64,000 nt of DNA from Adiantum capillus-veneris (taxonomy: Eukaryota; Streptophyta; Polypodiopsida; Polypodiales; Pteridaceae). Under the pieces are notes generated by a model. That model saw only the letters and a list, made by a program, of their open reading frames with translations. It ran no database searches and had not been told where the DNA came from. Location of the stretch: NCBI GenBank assembly GCA_014529385.2, contig CM043958.1, positions 144,595,734 through 144,659,733 of the forward strand, written 5' to 3'. A program made the translations under genes and the position numbers. Below are positions 1-12,185 of this stretch, piece after piece. How positions within the stretch are numbered: position 1 is the stretch's first letter; the number at the start of each line of letters is the position of its first letter.

Positions 1-1150
1 CCAGTACTGAGGCTATCGAGGCAAAAGCGCTGGAACCAGTTCCTGTACGGGTAGTCACTCACAGTAAGGGGTGATTATTGAAGAACTTCCAAACAAGCTT
101 GTGAAAGAAGTCATTCCGAAAACCAGTAAATGGACTCAACAGAGAGCAGTCTGGAAGGCTAAGGGCAAGGAGAAGGTAGTTGATGAATGGCAAGAGCAAC
201 GAGAACTGGCAGCTAGGATCATGGAGGATCTAGCTAAAAAGCTACTAGAATAGCCAGAGAGTTTTGATGCTCGTGTTATTCAAAAGATACCAGCCCCGTC
301 TTTTGATAAAAGACAATCAGATCAGTCAGGATCTGGAATCTCTGAGACCATGCTTGCTACAGTGCAAGAACTGGTTGATGATCTAGGGCAGGTCAAATCA
401 TATTTGACTGCAATAGAAACACTGAACTTGGAAAAGTACAGTGTCTTCCTTACTGTCATTCAAGGCTCGGTATAGACACCAGAACAGAGGATTGGCAATG
501 TGAAGATAGTCCTGATTCCTTGAGTTTTGATAATAATTTTGACCAAGGGAGAGAAGAGATCTATGTCCAAATCTGTGAACGAATTCAAAAATTGACGGTT
601 GAATTAGATTATATCAAGAATACTTTGCCTGAAGCAGCAAATTTTATCAGACCACGGAGAAAATCTGAAGCTGATGCCAGAGCAGTTGATTTGCTGGCTG
701 TCAAAGATGATGAGGTGCCAGTAATCCAGGTGGATTACAAGGCTAGGAAACAATGGGAGCCGCTATTCGGTGTTATACTGGATGGAGGGGCAGGCGTGAA
801 TATTCTAGGGACACATCTTTAGCAAAGGCTTGGTATCATTAATTTAAAACCAGCACCCCTTAAGGTTAGAATGGTTGATCATAGAGTTGTTCAGGCAACT
901 GGTATGATCGAGAATATGCAGATTAGGGTGGGTAAAGAGAAATTCAAAACCAGCTTTCTGGTATTGGATGTCCAAGGAGCATATGGTATGCTACTGGGAT
1001 GATCATGGCTTCGGACAGTGTAGGCTGTTCATGATTATGCGAATCAGACCATAACCATTCAGGGAACCAGTAGGAGAATCCAGCTCTAGACAAATAACAC
1101 CAAAAGATGGAAGAAAGCACTTTGATCTAAGGAACTTTGCCAAAAATATA
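1..1150 (+). pseudogene. Element A gag C-terminal part and aspartic protease remnant
   Basis: Translated pieces on the plus strand (71-253, 520-822 and read-through to about 1090) form a broken open frame. The piece at 520-822 ends in FGVILDGGAGVNILG at about 775-810, which fits a retropepsin active site with DGG in place of the common DTG or DSG. Further on, SFLVLDVQGAYGMLLG matches the second conserved strand (LG) of retropepsins. The residues before it (71-500) are charged and probably belong to gag, but no zinc knuckle is seen. At least four in-frame stops are present. Confidence 0.65.
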
Positions 1151-1170
1151 GAGTTAAGAAGATTGAATGG

Positions 1171-2337
1171 ATGCTTGCAGTCATGAACATATTTTTGTTA
1201 GCTAAAATCGACCTAAATGCAATGTTAGTCGATAAGGCTCAAGCTGAGAAACAGAGAAAGCAGTTTCCAAATCAGTTCATTGAATTGAATCCTGGAGAGA
1301 GACTAGTTCAGTTGACCAGTTGGCCAGAGGAACCATCTGACTCCAAAGAGGGATATTCGGATTCCAGTACACCAGTGCACACTCAAGGGGTCACTGGAGT
1401 TCATACTGAGAATCCAGAACTAACAAATCTATTCAATGATTATGTTGCAGAGTCACTGGCCAAAAGGAAGGGAGGTGGCCCGAATTGGCTGCTCCCATAT
1501 GATCAAGTGATTGAAGAATGAAATTTGGTTTCTGAAGAAACTCCTGATTAATCAAGGTGAATAAGCATCTGAACCCAAAAATGAAGGAAAAAGCCAGACT
1601 TATGTTCCAAAAATACAAAGATGTATTTGCATGGGAACATACTGACTTGAAAGGTGTAGATCCAAGGTTTGCCAGCACAGAAAACCTCTGAAGCCAGATG
1701 CCATACCAGTATGTCTGCAGAGGTACAGAATGAATCCGAACTATGGTAAGAAGGTCAAAGAGGAAATTGACAACCTTCTGAAAGCCTGATTCATCACAGA
1801 AGTCGCCAGCAGTTGTTGGCTATTCCCTATAATGGTCACTGAAGAAGAATGGGAAACTCAAAGTCTGTGTGGACTACCAAAAATTGAATGCTCAAACTAT
1901 CAAAGATCCCTTTCCATTAACCTTCACTGATATGCTTCTTGATGAGATTGCAGGCCATGACATGTATAGTTTTACGTATGGCTACAGTGGTTACAACCAG
2001 TTAAAGATTTCTCCTGAAGATAGGAGGAAAACCACTTTTATTACTGAATGCGGCACATGCATGTATTTAGTCGTGCCATTTGGTCTCTGCAATGCTCCAG
2101 CAACATTCTAGTGTTGCATGATGGAGATATTTAGTGAATTCTTGAACAGATTTCTAGCTATATTTATGGATGACTTCATTGTATTCTCAATCGAGGAGAA
2201 GCATCTACTATTTTTGGAAATGGTTTTTCAGATATGTAACAAGAAGAGGATATGCTTGAATCCATTCAAGTCTATCTTTCTAGTCTCAAAGGGACAATTA
2301 CTGGGGCATATAGTGTCCAAAAATGGCATAGAGATGG
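1171..2337 (+). pseudogene. Element A reverse transcriptase (N-terminal two thirds)
   Basis: A linker (1171-1521) leads into RT. Recognisable RT blocks in order: YKDVFAWEHTDLKGV (about 1615), a KKNGKLKVCVDYQKLNA block (about 1845-1890), a degenerate SGYNQLKI block (about 1990), VPFGLCNAPATF (about 2075-2108), the catalytic box FMDDFIVFS (about 2165) and GHIVSKNGIEM (about 2308-2337). A TAG directly after NAPATF and several frameshifts between 1520 and 1870 break it. The remainder of the polyprotein lies at 21120 and beyond, because element B inserted at the RT/RNase H junction. Confidence 0.85.
2333..2337. other. Target-site duplication of element B (left copy)
   Basis: GATGG stands directly before the TG of the B 5' LTR, and GATGG recurs at 21120-21124 directly after the CA of its 3' LTR. 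Five bases is the usual duplication length for plant LTR elements. Removing B plus one copy restores the RT frame of A. Confidence 0.92.
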
Positions 2338-2861
2338 TGTTAGCCCACCGGCGTCCACTTCTAGTAGTCATGGGCCGGGCTTGTCGGTCCAATAGGAAAA
2401 GGGTAGAGTGATCGTCGATGAGAGGCGCACTCTAACTGGAATATTCAAGGGTTAGTTGGCTAAGCATGGGCGCCCAAGTGTGAATGGGCGAGCTCATAGA
2501 AAAGTCACCTAAACCTAAAAATCACTCATTCTCTCATTTGTGCAATTGAAGAGTGCTCTTGCTCCATCTCCATCTTCTTCTTCATCTCCTTGTGTGTGTG
2601 TATGCGTGAGAGAGAGAGAGAGAGAGTGATCAAGCATTGTGACGACGGCACGGCGGTGGCGGTTGAGCATGCCACGAAGGTAGCTTCTTCTTCTTCGTGG
2701 GGCAAGGAATCCTCCACGAAGGCAAGCGTAGGGCGGCGAGTGACACACCCTTTCTCTCTTGATCTTGCTAGATTAGTATGGTTGTGTGCTTGCAACCATT
2801 TGTGGCCCGCACACAGTGTACGGCGAGTCCCTTGCATTGACACATGCCACAAACATGCACA
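2338..2861 (+). repeat. Element B 5' LTR
   Basis: 524 bp starting TGTTAGCCCACCGG and ending ATGCACA. It pairs with 20573-21119. It contains a short GA microsatellite (about 2607-2626). The TATA-like site of the 3' copy (CATATAAAAG) is CATAGAAAAG here, so the promoter has probably decayed. Confidence 0.92.
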
Positions 2862-2865
2862 TTTT

Positions 2866-2882
2866 TGGCGTCGTTGTTGAGC
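2866..2882 (+). other. Element B primer-binding site (decayed Asp-tRNA type)
   Basis: Four bases after the LTR, TGGCGTCGTTGTTGAGC matches the plant Asp-tRNA primer complement (TGGCGCCGTTGCCGGGG, from known Athila/Tat elements) except at five positions, four of which are C-to-T or G-to-A. The pattern fits decay of methylated cytosines. Confidence 0.7.
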
Positions 2883-3779
2883 AAATGCCCTGCATTAAGC
2901 TCGAATAGCACTCTATGCTACTTTGTGGTGCATTATGAAATGTAGGAAAGGTAGAGAAAGAAGGTGTGTGGCTTGTTGAGAAGGATTTGTGACCTTTGTT
3001 TTGTTGCAGTGTACTATTTTTGTTAATAAGGTATTGCAATGTACTGTGTTTTCTCTATTCATAAGGGGTTAGAATTAAGGTAGTAGATCTATAATATTAA
3101 CTCTCTGTAAGGTACATTAAGTAGATTTGTTAGCTAATGAGTTGATGTAGTACTGTTTTAGTGTGTAACAGTAGCTTTGTTAGTTGTAAATAGGTATGTT
3201 AGGTGTGTGTGTGTGTACTCTCGCACGGCGCGACCTCGGCGACCTTATCCCAAAAAAACAAAAAAAAAGGTAGGACCAGGATCGGGAATATCCCCCAGGC
3301 CCAAGCCCAAGCCCAAGCCCAAGCTCACGCTCAGGCTAAGGCTCAGGCCTCAGTCACCCTTTAAAATTACTTATTTTAGCTTCACTACGTAAGTAAAAAT
3401 AGACCCTTCTGAGGACCAACGGAGCTCCGCGTAACCGAATACTGTGTTGTAAAGCACACCACAACCCCTTGAGTGATACACTCATTTGAGCTATCACACA
3501 CTCTAATCCAAAAATCGATCATAAAAAAACATTTAAAAACATCAAAAAATAAGTGAAAACGGGGTACAAAATGCCTAAAAAACTCAAGCGGTTAACCTTC
3601 GAGGGTATTCGCTGACGCTTTTAGGGTGCCAAAGGCACATGCATCTGCGCTCTGGTCGTGTGCTAGAGATCGAGCAGCTAGTGAGCATTTCAACTTACAT
3701 TCTCAATACCCACCTACCTTAGGTTCTGGGCCCTGGGCAGGGACCCAAGGTAGTACCACTCAGGACCCACCCGCATATT
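2883..3779 (+). other. Element B untranslated leader
   Basis: No gene is seen. The stretch includes a short GT run (3202-3214) and a degenerate hexanucleotide repeat of CCCAAG/GCTCAG type at about 3293-3350. Between 3400 and 3780 only short frames occur. It lies between the priming site and the first gag frame, so it is read as the leader. Confidence 0.6.
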
Positions 3780-6628
3780 ATGTCCAATGACTCTTCCTCT
3801 AACTACGACGTCATGGAGGGTTACCCAATGCCTAATCTTGATAGCCCAAGCCAAGACATGCATGCCATGGGCCCACGGTCCGGGCCAAGCGTGCTTAGCC
3901 ACTTGAAGAAAACCTTTAGTAGAGCCACTCGCCCCGAACAAGGAGCTAACGATGTAAACGAGGGGGATGGGGAAGTAAATTCTCCATTCATGAACAACAT
4001 AGACCCTGTGCCCTTAGAGAGTGTACAAATGAATACTCCATTCACTGCATCCCCTAACTCTTTAGAGCTATTCCCCTCCGAGATTATATATTACCTGATG
4101 GTAGAAGCCTTGCCGAAGTACAAGAAGTTGAGCGGTATATCATTGCGGCTAGAGAAAAGGAAAGCGAGAGCTTACGCAAGGTGGAGCAATGAAAAGAGTT
4201 AAAAGCAAAAGCCGCTATGTCAATATCATTGCTAGGAGAGCAATCAAGTGCTCCTGAATTAGCGACTACTAAGGGTCAACCCATAGAGAGCCACATTGCA
4301 TCTAGTCCAAAGGACACCCCTAGCACCTCAATCCTAGATGGAGCATTGTTAAATGAGAACTAGGAGTACGAACTACAAACAAAAACTCTAACCGACCTAT
4401 ATACAGGTCACACCTATCACGTGGGTTGGTTAGATGCCACAACGGCTGCTCCTAGTGTGGAGGATCTACAACAAAGAGTTTGTAAGGTCATCCATAGGGT
4501 TTTGAGCTAGAGAGACAGAACAAGGGGATCCACATGCCTCCCACGGGTCTCATGAGATTCTTGGATACAAGGAAGGCTAAACAACCAACCTTATCGCAAA
4601 TGGAGACTCCCTCGGTAAGTCCAATGGATCCTCCATATGTTGTTTTGCCAGGGGTCTCAGTGAAATCTGAGCCCACAAGTGATAGCTTTACTTTTCCAAG
4701 TCTAGCTCATCTTTCCCTTGATGACACCACGGCTACCATGCCTACCCCAATGATGGGCATGCCAAGAAACACGCCATGGAACTCATTAGTAAGTAAAGCA
4801 CCGCTACTTGGTAGCTCAATGCCGACAACAGTCTCTACAAGTGTGTACCAATCGTATGCACCTATGGGTCCTCATACTCATGTAGTTCCTACCCCTCCCA
4901 TTGTTTCAACAACCTATGCTCCACAACCACAACATCCAAGCTCTTATTTTCATGGGACTATACCTGCTAGCATTAGCATGTCACATCCAACGTCTGCTAT
5001 GCCTAGGGCCACACATATGAACTTTGGGCCGTTGCACAACAGCGTGCCAAACGTGGAACCCAAGGGCTTCCTATACACCAAGCCCAATGCCAATACCTAC
5101 TCCACATGTAGTCTCTGGAGAACCTTCACCTATGGTGCTTGCTCACTTAGGTGACGTGGCAACATTTGCTCAAGCTATCGATTGATCTATTACTGAGAAT
5201 ATGTGTAACACGCCTGATAGAGAACCTAGAAGTAACGCAGTACAAATAGCCAAGCTCACACAAAAATTTAGTGGAGATGGGGATGTGAGAAAGCATATCA
5301 AAGTGTTTGAACAAATATGCGATTCTCTAGGAGAACACAATGACCTCCATAAGAGTAATGCTTTAAGCCTAACCTTTAGTGGGAAGACTGGGGATTGGAA
5401 TAGAACCCTAAGGGTGGAAGAAAAAACGATTTACCCTACTCTTAGGAGACTGTTCTTGAAAGGATACATACAGAGGGAGTGCTTTGGGGTGTAGCCTCTC
5501 AGCTTCAGAAAGCCCAACGAGAGGAAGGAGAGTCGGTGAGAGACTTTATTAGTCACTTAAAGCATTTGAATTCTCGTTGTAATCCAAATGAGTGCTTCAA
5601 TAATAATCAATTGCTTGATAGATTCATTAGGGGATTACGACATGAGGATATCTACAATAGCCTAGTCATTAGAGGTATCACCACTTGGGAAGCGGTCACC
5701 ACCAATGCGATCCAATTGGAGGATAATTTAATGATTCAAGGAGAAAGAGTGTCTATTGAGCCTAAATCTATTAGCTCGCAAGCATCGGGGCATCAGCTAA
5801 TGACCCTAAAGCCTGCTAAGGAGCCAAAGATATATGAGATGACTTCAGCAGATCTCACCAAGGCCATTCAAGAGAGTCTTAGAGACAATCGTGCTCTGTA
5901 AAACAATCATATGTATTCAAGAAGGGAGCAACAATGGTGCTCAGTATGCTATGGCCCACATAGTACCAGTGAATGCCTTACTTTTAGAGTGAAATTCAAT
6001 GGGAATTGCAATGCTTGTGGAAGGTATGGTCATCAAGCTAAGGATTGCATAGTATTTAAGCGTACAATGGTCAATAGACCAACCTTAGCATGGACAGACA
6101 CACCTCGAGTGCAAGTCGAGTGCCTGCATTGATGCTGGCTCCACCTTTGGAACAAATGTCACAACACATGGTCCCTAGGGCCCAAAATGTTTTTCAAACA
6201 ACACCCTTACCACCTCCAATGCTAGGATTGCAACCACCACATCCGAGAATCATTTATGTGAATCAAGTGGGTTGTGAGTCATTAATTGCTTGTTTGGAAG
6301 GCTGTGAGGGAGATATAGACCCTAATATTGCCTATGGGATTGATGCGCTTGAAGAAAGTCCACAATACTACATGGAGGACTATTGGGGACAAGTCAAACC
6401 TGTTTATCAAGTAGCTGCTCTTGCTGCAAGAGGCCAAAATATCAATTACACTGCTAAGAGACCACCTCTTCAATGCTATGAGTGTGGAGGTCCACACTCA
6501 TAGCATCGTGTGGCCGAGTGTCCTATTAGGCTACAAAAGAACGCCACACTAATGCAAACCAATCAAGCAAGCACACCTACAATGCTGATACTCATGTGTA
6601 ATCGATGTGGTATAGATCATTTGATTGC
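3780..6628 (+). pseudogene. Element B gag (broken), N-terminal and nucleocapsid parts
   Basis: Gag remnant spread over several frames (3780-4202, 4534-5154, 5201-5494, 5479-5901, 5911-6132, 6090-6503). The capsid-like core contains FSGDGDVRKHIKVFEQ and, after a frameshift near 5480, EGESVRDFISHLKHL and RFIRGLRHEDIYNSL. Two or three zinc knuckles follow: a variant CSVCYGPHSTSEC (about 5938), a standard CNACGRYGHQAKDC (about 6007-6048; C-X2-C-X4-H-X4-C) and CYECGGPHS followed by a stop (about 6474). The proline- and serine-rich 4534-5154 segment precedes the core. Copia C inserted at 6634, and the frame resumes after 12185. Confidence 0.8.
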
Positions 6629-6633
6629 CCAAT

Positions 6634-6825
6634 TGAAGGAGTACGAGCGGAAGTGCGACGCGAGAGAGAGTGCGAGAAGAAGAGCATGACGATATGGTGA
6701 ACTCACTCTACTGTAATGTGTAGAGCATAGTGAGTTCTTATTAGGTTTTCACAAAAGAATATGTGTACATACCTGGCGGCCCGCCCACTTACCTGGGCGA
6801 CCACATTGGGCTTTATACCCCAACA
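6634..6825 (-). repeat. Element C 3' LTR
   Basis: 192 bp, read on the minus strand as TGTTGGGGTATAAAGCCC...ACTCCTTCA. It is flanked by CCAAT on its left. The polypurine tract of the minus strand (AGTGGGAGGT) lies directly inside it at about 6826-6835. It differs from the other LTR at four positions, all in the first 55 plus-strand bases. Confidence 0.95.
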
Positions 6826-6914
6826 ACCTCCCACTTAAAGTCCAATGTGGTACTTTAAGTGTGAGAGAAGCTACTATACAAGCTAATATACAAGAGATGT
6901 AGAGAAGTGATGTA

Positions 6915-8578
6915 CTACCCTACACCTAATTGCTTGTGAAAATGCGCAAAGCTCTCTGAGGGAAGTCCTTTTGTAAGTAGATCAGCAGGATTTTCTGTGG
7001 TGTGAACTTTGACAAGCTGAAGTTGCTTATCCTCGAGCATTTCCCTGATGAAATGATACTTCACATCCACATGCTTTGTCTTTGAGTGATAAACTAGATT
7101 GCGAGCCAATTGTATAGCACTTTGACTATCACAATATAACACAGGCATCTCTTCTTTGATTCCCAAATCTCTTACTAGTCGATTAAGCCAAATTGATTCT
7201 TTGCATGCCTCTGATGCTGCAACATATTCAGCCTCTGTAGTAGACTAAGTAACACAATCTTGTAATCTAGAACGCCATGATACTGCTCCACCAGCCAATG
7301 TAAAGACATACCCTGACGTAGACCTTCAGTTGTCTAAGTCACCTGCATAATCTGAGTCTGTAAACCCTTTACACTTAGCTCATGACTCCCATAGCATATA
7401 CGCATACTCTTTGTAGCTTTCAGGTATCTCAATATTCCTTTCACTGCCTCCCAATGTTTCTTGCCTGGGTTTGACATGTATCGACTTACTACTCCCACTG
7501 CAAATGCAATGTCTAGGCGAGTAGCAATCATTGCATACATCAAAATACCCACTGCAGACGCATATGGAATCTTATCCATTTCAGCCTGTTCTTCCTCAGA
7601 CACATGACAATCTTGTTTGCTAAGTTTCACATATGGTGGCAATGGAACACTCAGTGTCTTTCCCTTCTCCATATTGAAACGTTGCAAAACCTTGTCAATA
7701 TACTCTGTTTGAGATAACCAAATCAACTTCTTTGATATGTCTCTCTCAATGCGCATACCAAGTATATGACTTGCCTCACCCATGTCTTTCATGTCAAACG
7801 ATTTTGCCATCTTTGACTTCAAAGCTGAAATTTCTTCCAAGTGCTTGCCAGCAATCAACATGTCATCCACATACAAAATAAGGATCAGCCAACTGCCATC
7901 CGTAGCCTTTTTTGTATATAGACAGTGATCGAACTCACTACGTTTGTAGCCTTGAGAAAGCATAAACTTGTGGAATTTATGGTACCATGTCCTCGGTGAT
8001 TGTTTTAAGCCATAAAGACTCTTTAACAACTGGCATACCCAATCTTCCTTGCCTTTCTCAACAAACCCTTCTGGCTGCTGCATGTAAATTTCCACATCTA
8101 AATCACCATGCAAGAACGCTGTCTTGACATCCATTTGGTGCAACACCAAATCTAATATGGCAACCAATGCAAGAAAGCATCTCAATGTAGTCATCTTGAC
8201 CACCGGAGAGAAGACTTCATCAAAGTCCATGCCTTGTTCTTGCTTAAAGCCCTTGGCAACAAGCCTTGCTTTGTACTTTGGCTGACTATCATGAGCGGTG
8301 ATCTTATACCAGTAAACCCATTTACAAGGTAGAGCCTTTTTGCCCTGTGGTAATTTAACTAGCTTCCATGTCTTGTTTTTATGCAGAGCTGTCATCTCTG
8401 ACTGCATGGCCAGTTGCCAAATCCCGGAGTCCTTCATTTGCACTGCTTCCTTGTAACATGAAGGCTCATTGCAATCAGTCAACATGACATAGTTCATAGA
8501 TGGAACAAACCTATCAGGAGGTCGCGTGACACGTCCAGATCTACGCACAATAGGTGGCTCAGGCTCAGCCACAACCTA
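6915..8578 (-). pseudogene. Element C reverse transcriptase and RNase H
   Basis: The minus-strand frame 8572-7334 holds a full copia RT: WKLVKLPQGKKALPCKWVYW, KARLVAKGFKQEQGMDFDEV, LHQMDVKTAFLHGDLDVEIY, SLYGLKQSPRTWY and the catalytic LILYVDDMLIAG at about 7850-7885. RNase H follows: the segment around 7326-7166 contains a TGA at 7326-7328, a TAG at 7245-7247 and TTEAEYVAASEACKE, and 7166-6915 contains LYCDSQSAIQLARN and the typical end NPADLLTKGLPSESF. A one-base deletion in a T run near 7365 shifts the frame. A TAG at 8576-8578 separates this part from integrase. Confidence 0.93.
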
Positions 8579-9691
8579 TGGTTCCAATCTATCCTGTCCT
8601 TGCTCCTCTTGAGCCCTGACATTTTGTCTTGCACGTGCAGGTCCATCTTCTTGGAAGACAACTCTTCTAATCTCCTCAACCCTCTCTGGTTTAGAATGAT
8701 ATTTGGATTCATTAAAATGAACATCATTGCTGCAGACAACCTTTCTGGATTCGGGATCCCAAAGTCTGTACCCCATCTCACCAGAATTACCATAGCCTAG
8801 AAAGATGCACTTTCTACTCTTTGGCTCAAGTTTGTTCCTAAATTCCTTTGGAACATGAGTATATGCCTCATAGCCATAGACTCTGAGATGCTTGTATGAG
8901 GGCATTTTGCCTAACCATACCATCTCTGGCACTGAATCCTTGTGCAAAACCTTGCTAGGAGATCTATTTACAAGATGAACAGCTGTTGATACAGCTTCAG
9001 CCCAAAACCCATTTGGCAGCTGTGCATTAGACAACATACTTCTGACCTTCTCTTGTATGGTCCTATTCATCCTCTCAGCAACACCATTTTGAGGAGGATT
9101 GTAAGGAGCAGTAAGTTCACGTTTTATACCTTTTGACTCACAAAAGTCCTGAAAGGCCTTTGAAACATACTCTCCACCATTGTCAGTGCGTAAGCATTTA
9201 AGCTTCCTTCCACTCTGATTCTCCACAAGTGTCACAAAAGTTTTGAAAACACTAAACGCTTCATCCTTGTGCTTGAGAAAGTAAACCCATACTTTCCTTG
9301 AGTAATCATCTATAAATGTCATAAAGTAAGAAGCTCCCCCTAGAGATGGGTTAGGCATAGGTCCACACAAATCACTATGAACAAGTCCCAACTGTGTATC
9401 TCTTTTACTGCTTCTATGCTTATGTGGCTGCTGTGTTTGCTTACCATACAGACAATGTTCACAGAATTCAAAATCATTAAATGAAAAGCCAGGCAAATAA
9501 CCAGAACGAGACAAGATTTCCATTCCCTTCTTGGACATATGTCCTAACCGGCTATGCCACAAAGAAACGTTCGGCTGCTCGGTTACATTGATTACATTTT
9601 TAGAGACATTTGATACATAAATCATGTAAAGTCCTCCAGACTTTACTCCATGTGCTACTGTCATAGAACCTTTGGATATCTTCCACATGTT
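8579..9691 (-). pseudogene. Element C pre-integrase and integrase domains
   Basis: The minus-strand frame encodes the GAG-pre-integrase zinc region (LWHSRLGHMSKKGME then CEHCLYGKQ) and the integrase core with its three acidic residues: HSDLCGPMP, LRTDNGGEYVS and GVAERMNRTIQEK. The sequence ends near QEEQGQDRLEP at a TAG. The domain is complete in length and the catalytic D, D and E are all present. The stop at 9692-9694 separates it from protease. Confidence 0.92.
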
Positions 9692-10894
9692 CTATCCAAA
9701 AGTGGTGACGTAGCCAACATCATCAAGTAAACCTGTGCTGATCAAGCTCTTTGTAATTGCGGGAACATGTCTCACATTCTTCAGCGTGAAAGAAGAGCCA
9801 TTCTGAAACTTCAATTGAACATCTCCAACACCTAAGATCTCACATGTCTACCCATTGCCTAGCCGAACATGATCTTTAGTGGTCACATAAGAGGTAAAGC
9901 ACTCCTTGTTTGGAGACACATGAAGTGATGCCCCTGAGTCTATAATCCAGTCACTCAGTGCATTTCCATCAGATACTGTAAGAAGAGCTGAGTCCATTGT
10001 ATTCTTCAAGAAGTAGATGTCTCCTGACACTAGACTGTCATCCTCTGCAACAGTGTTTGTCACATTTATTTCTTGAATCTTCACTGAGGACTTGTTCTTC
10101 TCACCATGGTCTTCATCTTTCTCTTTGCCTTTTTCTGCTTTCCATTCTCTGCAATCTCTTTTCATGTGACCCTTCTTGCCACAATGGTAGCATTCTATGT
10201 CACTCTTGCCTTTAGCACTGCGGGACTTGCTACGAGACTGATTCCTCTTTCCACCTTTGTACTTTTCTTTGGTCCTTCCCCTGACAACTAAGGTTGTTCC
10301 TTTGCCTTTGTCCATTGTCTTTCTAATGGTTTCTTCAGTAAGCAGACTTCCTTCTACACCTGCTATGTTCAAACCATCTGGAGGTGCAGAATTACTCAAA
10401 GCTGTGCGAAAAGTGTCCCAACTTTCCGGCAATGTGATCAACAGGAACATAGCTCTAACAGGTTCATCAAACTTGACACCTTGAGCTGACAATTGACTGT
10501 AGATTGTGTTGAATTCATTCAGATGATTGGACATAGGTGTCCCTTCTTTCATCTTCAAGTCAACAAGCTTCTTAAGCCAGTATACCTGTGAAGCTGCACT
10601 CTGCTTCTCATAAAGATCACTCAGCTTTAACCATGCTTGATAAGCCGACATCTCGTCTGCTACATTGAAGTAAACGCTTTCTTCCAAAGTCAGCATAATG
10701 GTAGAAAGTGCCAATTCATCCATTTCGCTCCATTCATCTTCGTCCATATCTTCTGGTTTTATCCCCTTGAGCTTTATAGGTTTTATCTGCTTCTTTTGTA
10801 CCAACACGTGCCAAATCTGCTTCTTCCACAATGGGAAATTGGTTCCATACAGCTTCTTGATATTGTAAAGAGCAGTGTCCTGTGATCCAGCCAT
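9692..10894 (-). pseudogene. Element C gag and protease
   Basis: The minus-strand frame starts at an ATG at 10894 and runs 348 codons. Gag carries a UBN2-type region (residues about 15-190), a lysine/arginine-rich stretch and the zinc knuckle CYHCGKKGHMKRDC. The protease active site WIIDSGASLHVSP follows at about 9905-9940. A TAG at 9848-9850 interrupts protease. Reading through it, the same frame continues (CEILGVGDVQLKFQNG) to a second TAG at 9692-9694. Confidence 0.93.
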
Positions 10895-11974
10895 AGCTAC
10901 ACTTCACAGTAGTTTACTTTCATGGGAAAAATTCGGCAGAGTTTGCCCTATGACCTCTAAACCAATATCAACCTGTCAAATGAACCAAGAAAGCTTCAGA
11001 TTCTGCATAAATTTTGGCAGAGTCTCCTTTGTAAAATGGCTCTGGTGTACTCAAAAAACAGACCAAAAACAGCTCAAAAAACACTGTCTCTCTAACACTG
11101 TAAGCTACGGGTAAACCTGTCCTGCACCTGTACTATCTCTCACTGTCCTGTCACTGTCCTGTAAGCATAGACTGCGACAATGCATCAACGGCAGTAAAGC
11201 AAAGATGCAATCCCAACTGTCTAACTCACAGTCAATACATCCTAGCTACCTATCTAAGGGTGCTCGAGGGATCGCTCCAAGACCTGTATCACCGAAAGGA
11301 TCTCAACATTCGAGAATCCCCCAGCTCAATAAAACCTCACTCGACCCTCAACAAAGGCTGCAGTAAATCTGACAATACATAGCTTTTCCACAAAGTCATA
11401 CATCCACAAATTTCCCACTATATGTTGTAACCGTTGCGGCAGTTGTTTGCTGCGTGACTCACAGCCAACAAACCCTCAACAGACATACATCATCTCTGAC
11501 AATACATCCCATGTGGAAGTACCTGCAATGTCAAGATGAAATCTGGAATATCAAGCAGCAAACACAAGCTACCTAATGAACTAGTGGATGTCGCCTACAG
11601 TGTATGTGTAGATGCGCCCGTGTCGTATATGACACGCCTCCAAGAATTGTGAGCCGTCCTTTGTTGTGTAGACAGCCACAAATCGGCACTCTGGAAGTGC
11701 AGATATCCTCAGCACCTGCAGTCGTAGGACAAAAACCCCAAATTTGCAGAGTGGGATCTGCACCCGTTGAGACCACGTAGTCAAAAATGGCCTGCGCAGA
11801 ACTTTATCGAAGCCGAACGGTGGCCGAGATGACCTCATAATGAAATTTCTGAGCACACCAGGCCCTTCGGGCTCTCCCACAAGATTTGGGGCCGTGTCTT
11901 TGCCTGTCGAATTTCACTCCAATCTGAGCTGGTGACTCTAGCCTCCTGCAGTTCTGCCCCGCGCCTCGATCTGA
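10895..11974 (-). other. Element C leader
   Basis: About 1.1 kb between the priming site and the gag start, with no coding signal on either strand. Short frames here do not resemble known proteins. The length is generous for a copia leader. Confidence 0.6.
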
Positions 11975-11986
11975 GCTCTGATACCA
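11975..11986 (-). other. Element C primer-binding site (initiator-Met tRNA)
   Basis: On the minus strand TGGTATCAGAGC, two bases inside the 5' LTR. It is an exact match to the standard plant copia priming site. Confidence 0.95.
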
Positions 11987-11988
11987 GT

Positions 11989-12180
11989 TGAAGGAGTACG
12001 AGCGAAAGTACGACTCGAGAGAGAGTGCGAGAAGAAGAGCACGACGATATGGTGAACTCACTCTACTGTAATGTGTAGAGCATAGTGAGTTCTTATTAGG
12101 TTTTCACAAAAGAATATGTGTACATACCTGGCGGCCCGCCCACTTACCTGGGCGACCACATTGGGCTTTATACCCCAACA
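11989..12180 (-). repeat. Element C 5' LTR
   Basis: 192 bp, 98 percent identical by eye to 6634-6825, followed directly by the target duplication CCAAT (12181-12185). Confidence 0.95.
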
Positions 12181-12185
12181 CCAAT

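Larger units (their letters stand above)
1..2337 (+). mobile_element. Ty3/gypsy element A, upstream segment
   Basis: This is the left part of a non-chromodomain Ty3/gypsy element whose 5' LTR and gag start lie outside the window. It holds a retropepsin remnant and most of a reverse transcriptase and stops abruptly at 2337, where element B begins. The RT reading resumes at 21120: the left part ends in GHIVSKNGIEM and the right part continues with NDKVQCVQQAAKAART and SFLGYVNF, the normal RT-to-RNase H sequence of gypsy elements. The frame is broken by many stops and shifts, so it is an old, inactive copy. Confidence 0.9.
6634..12180 (-). mobile_element. Ty1/copia element C, full length, nested in B
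   Basis: Complete minus-strand copia element of 5547 bp with 192-bp LTRs, an initiator-Met tRNA priming site and perfect CCAAT target duplications (6629-6633 and 12181-12185). The polyprotein order, read on the minus strand, is gag, protease, integrase, RT, RNase H, which defines copia. Only four of 192 LTR positions differ, so this is the youngest dated insertion in the window. The polyprotein is nearly full length but has five stops and one single-base frameshift. Sequence style suggests the Tork/Tnt1-like branch, which a tree would have to confirm. Confidence 0.95.

Noticed and set aside
9997-10885. Plus-strand frames opposite copia C gag
   Set aside because: Antisense shadows of the minus-strand gag-protease frame, with no recognisable domains.
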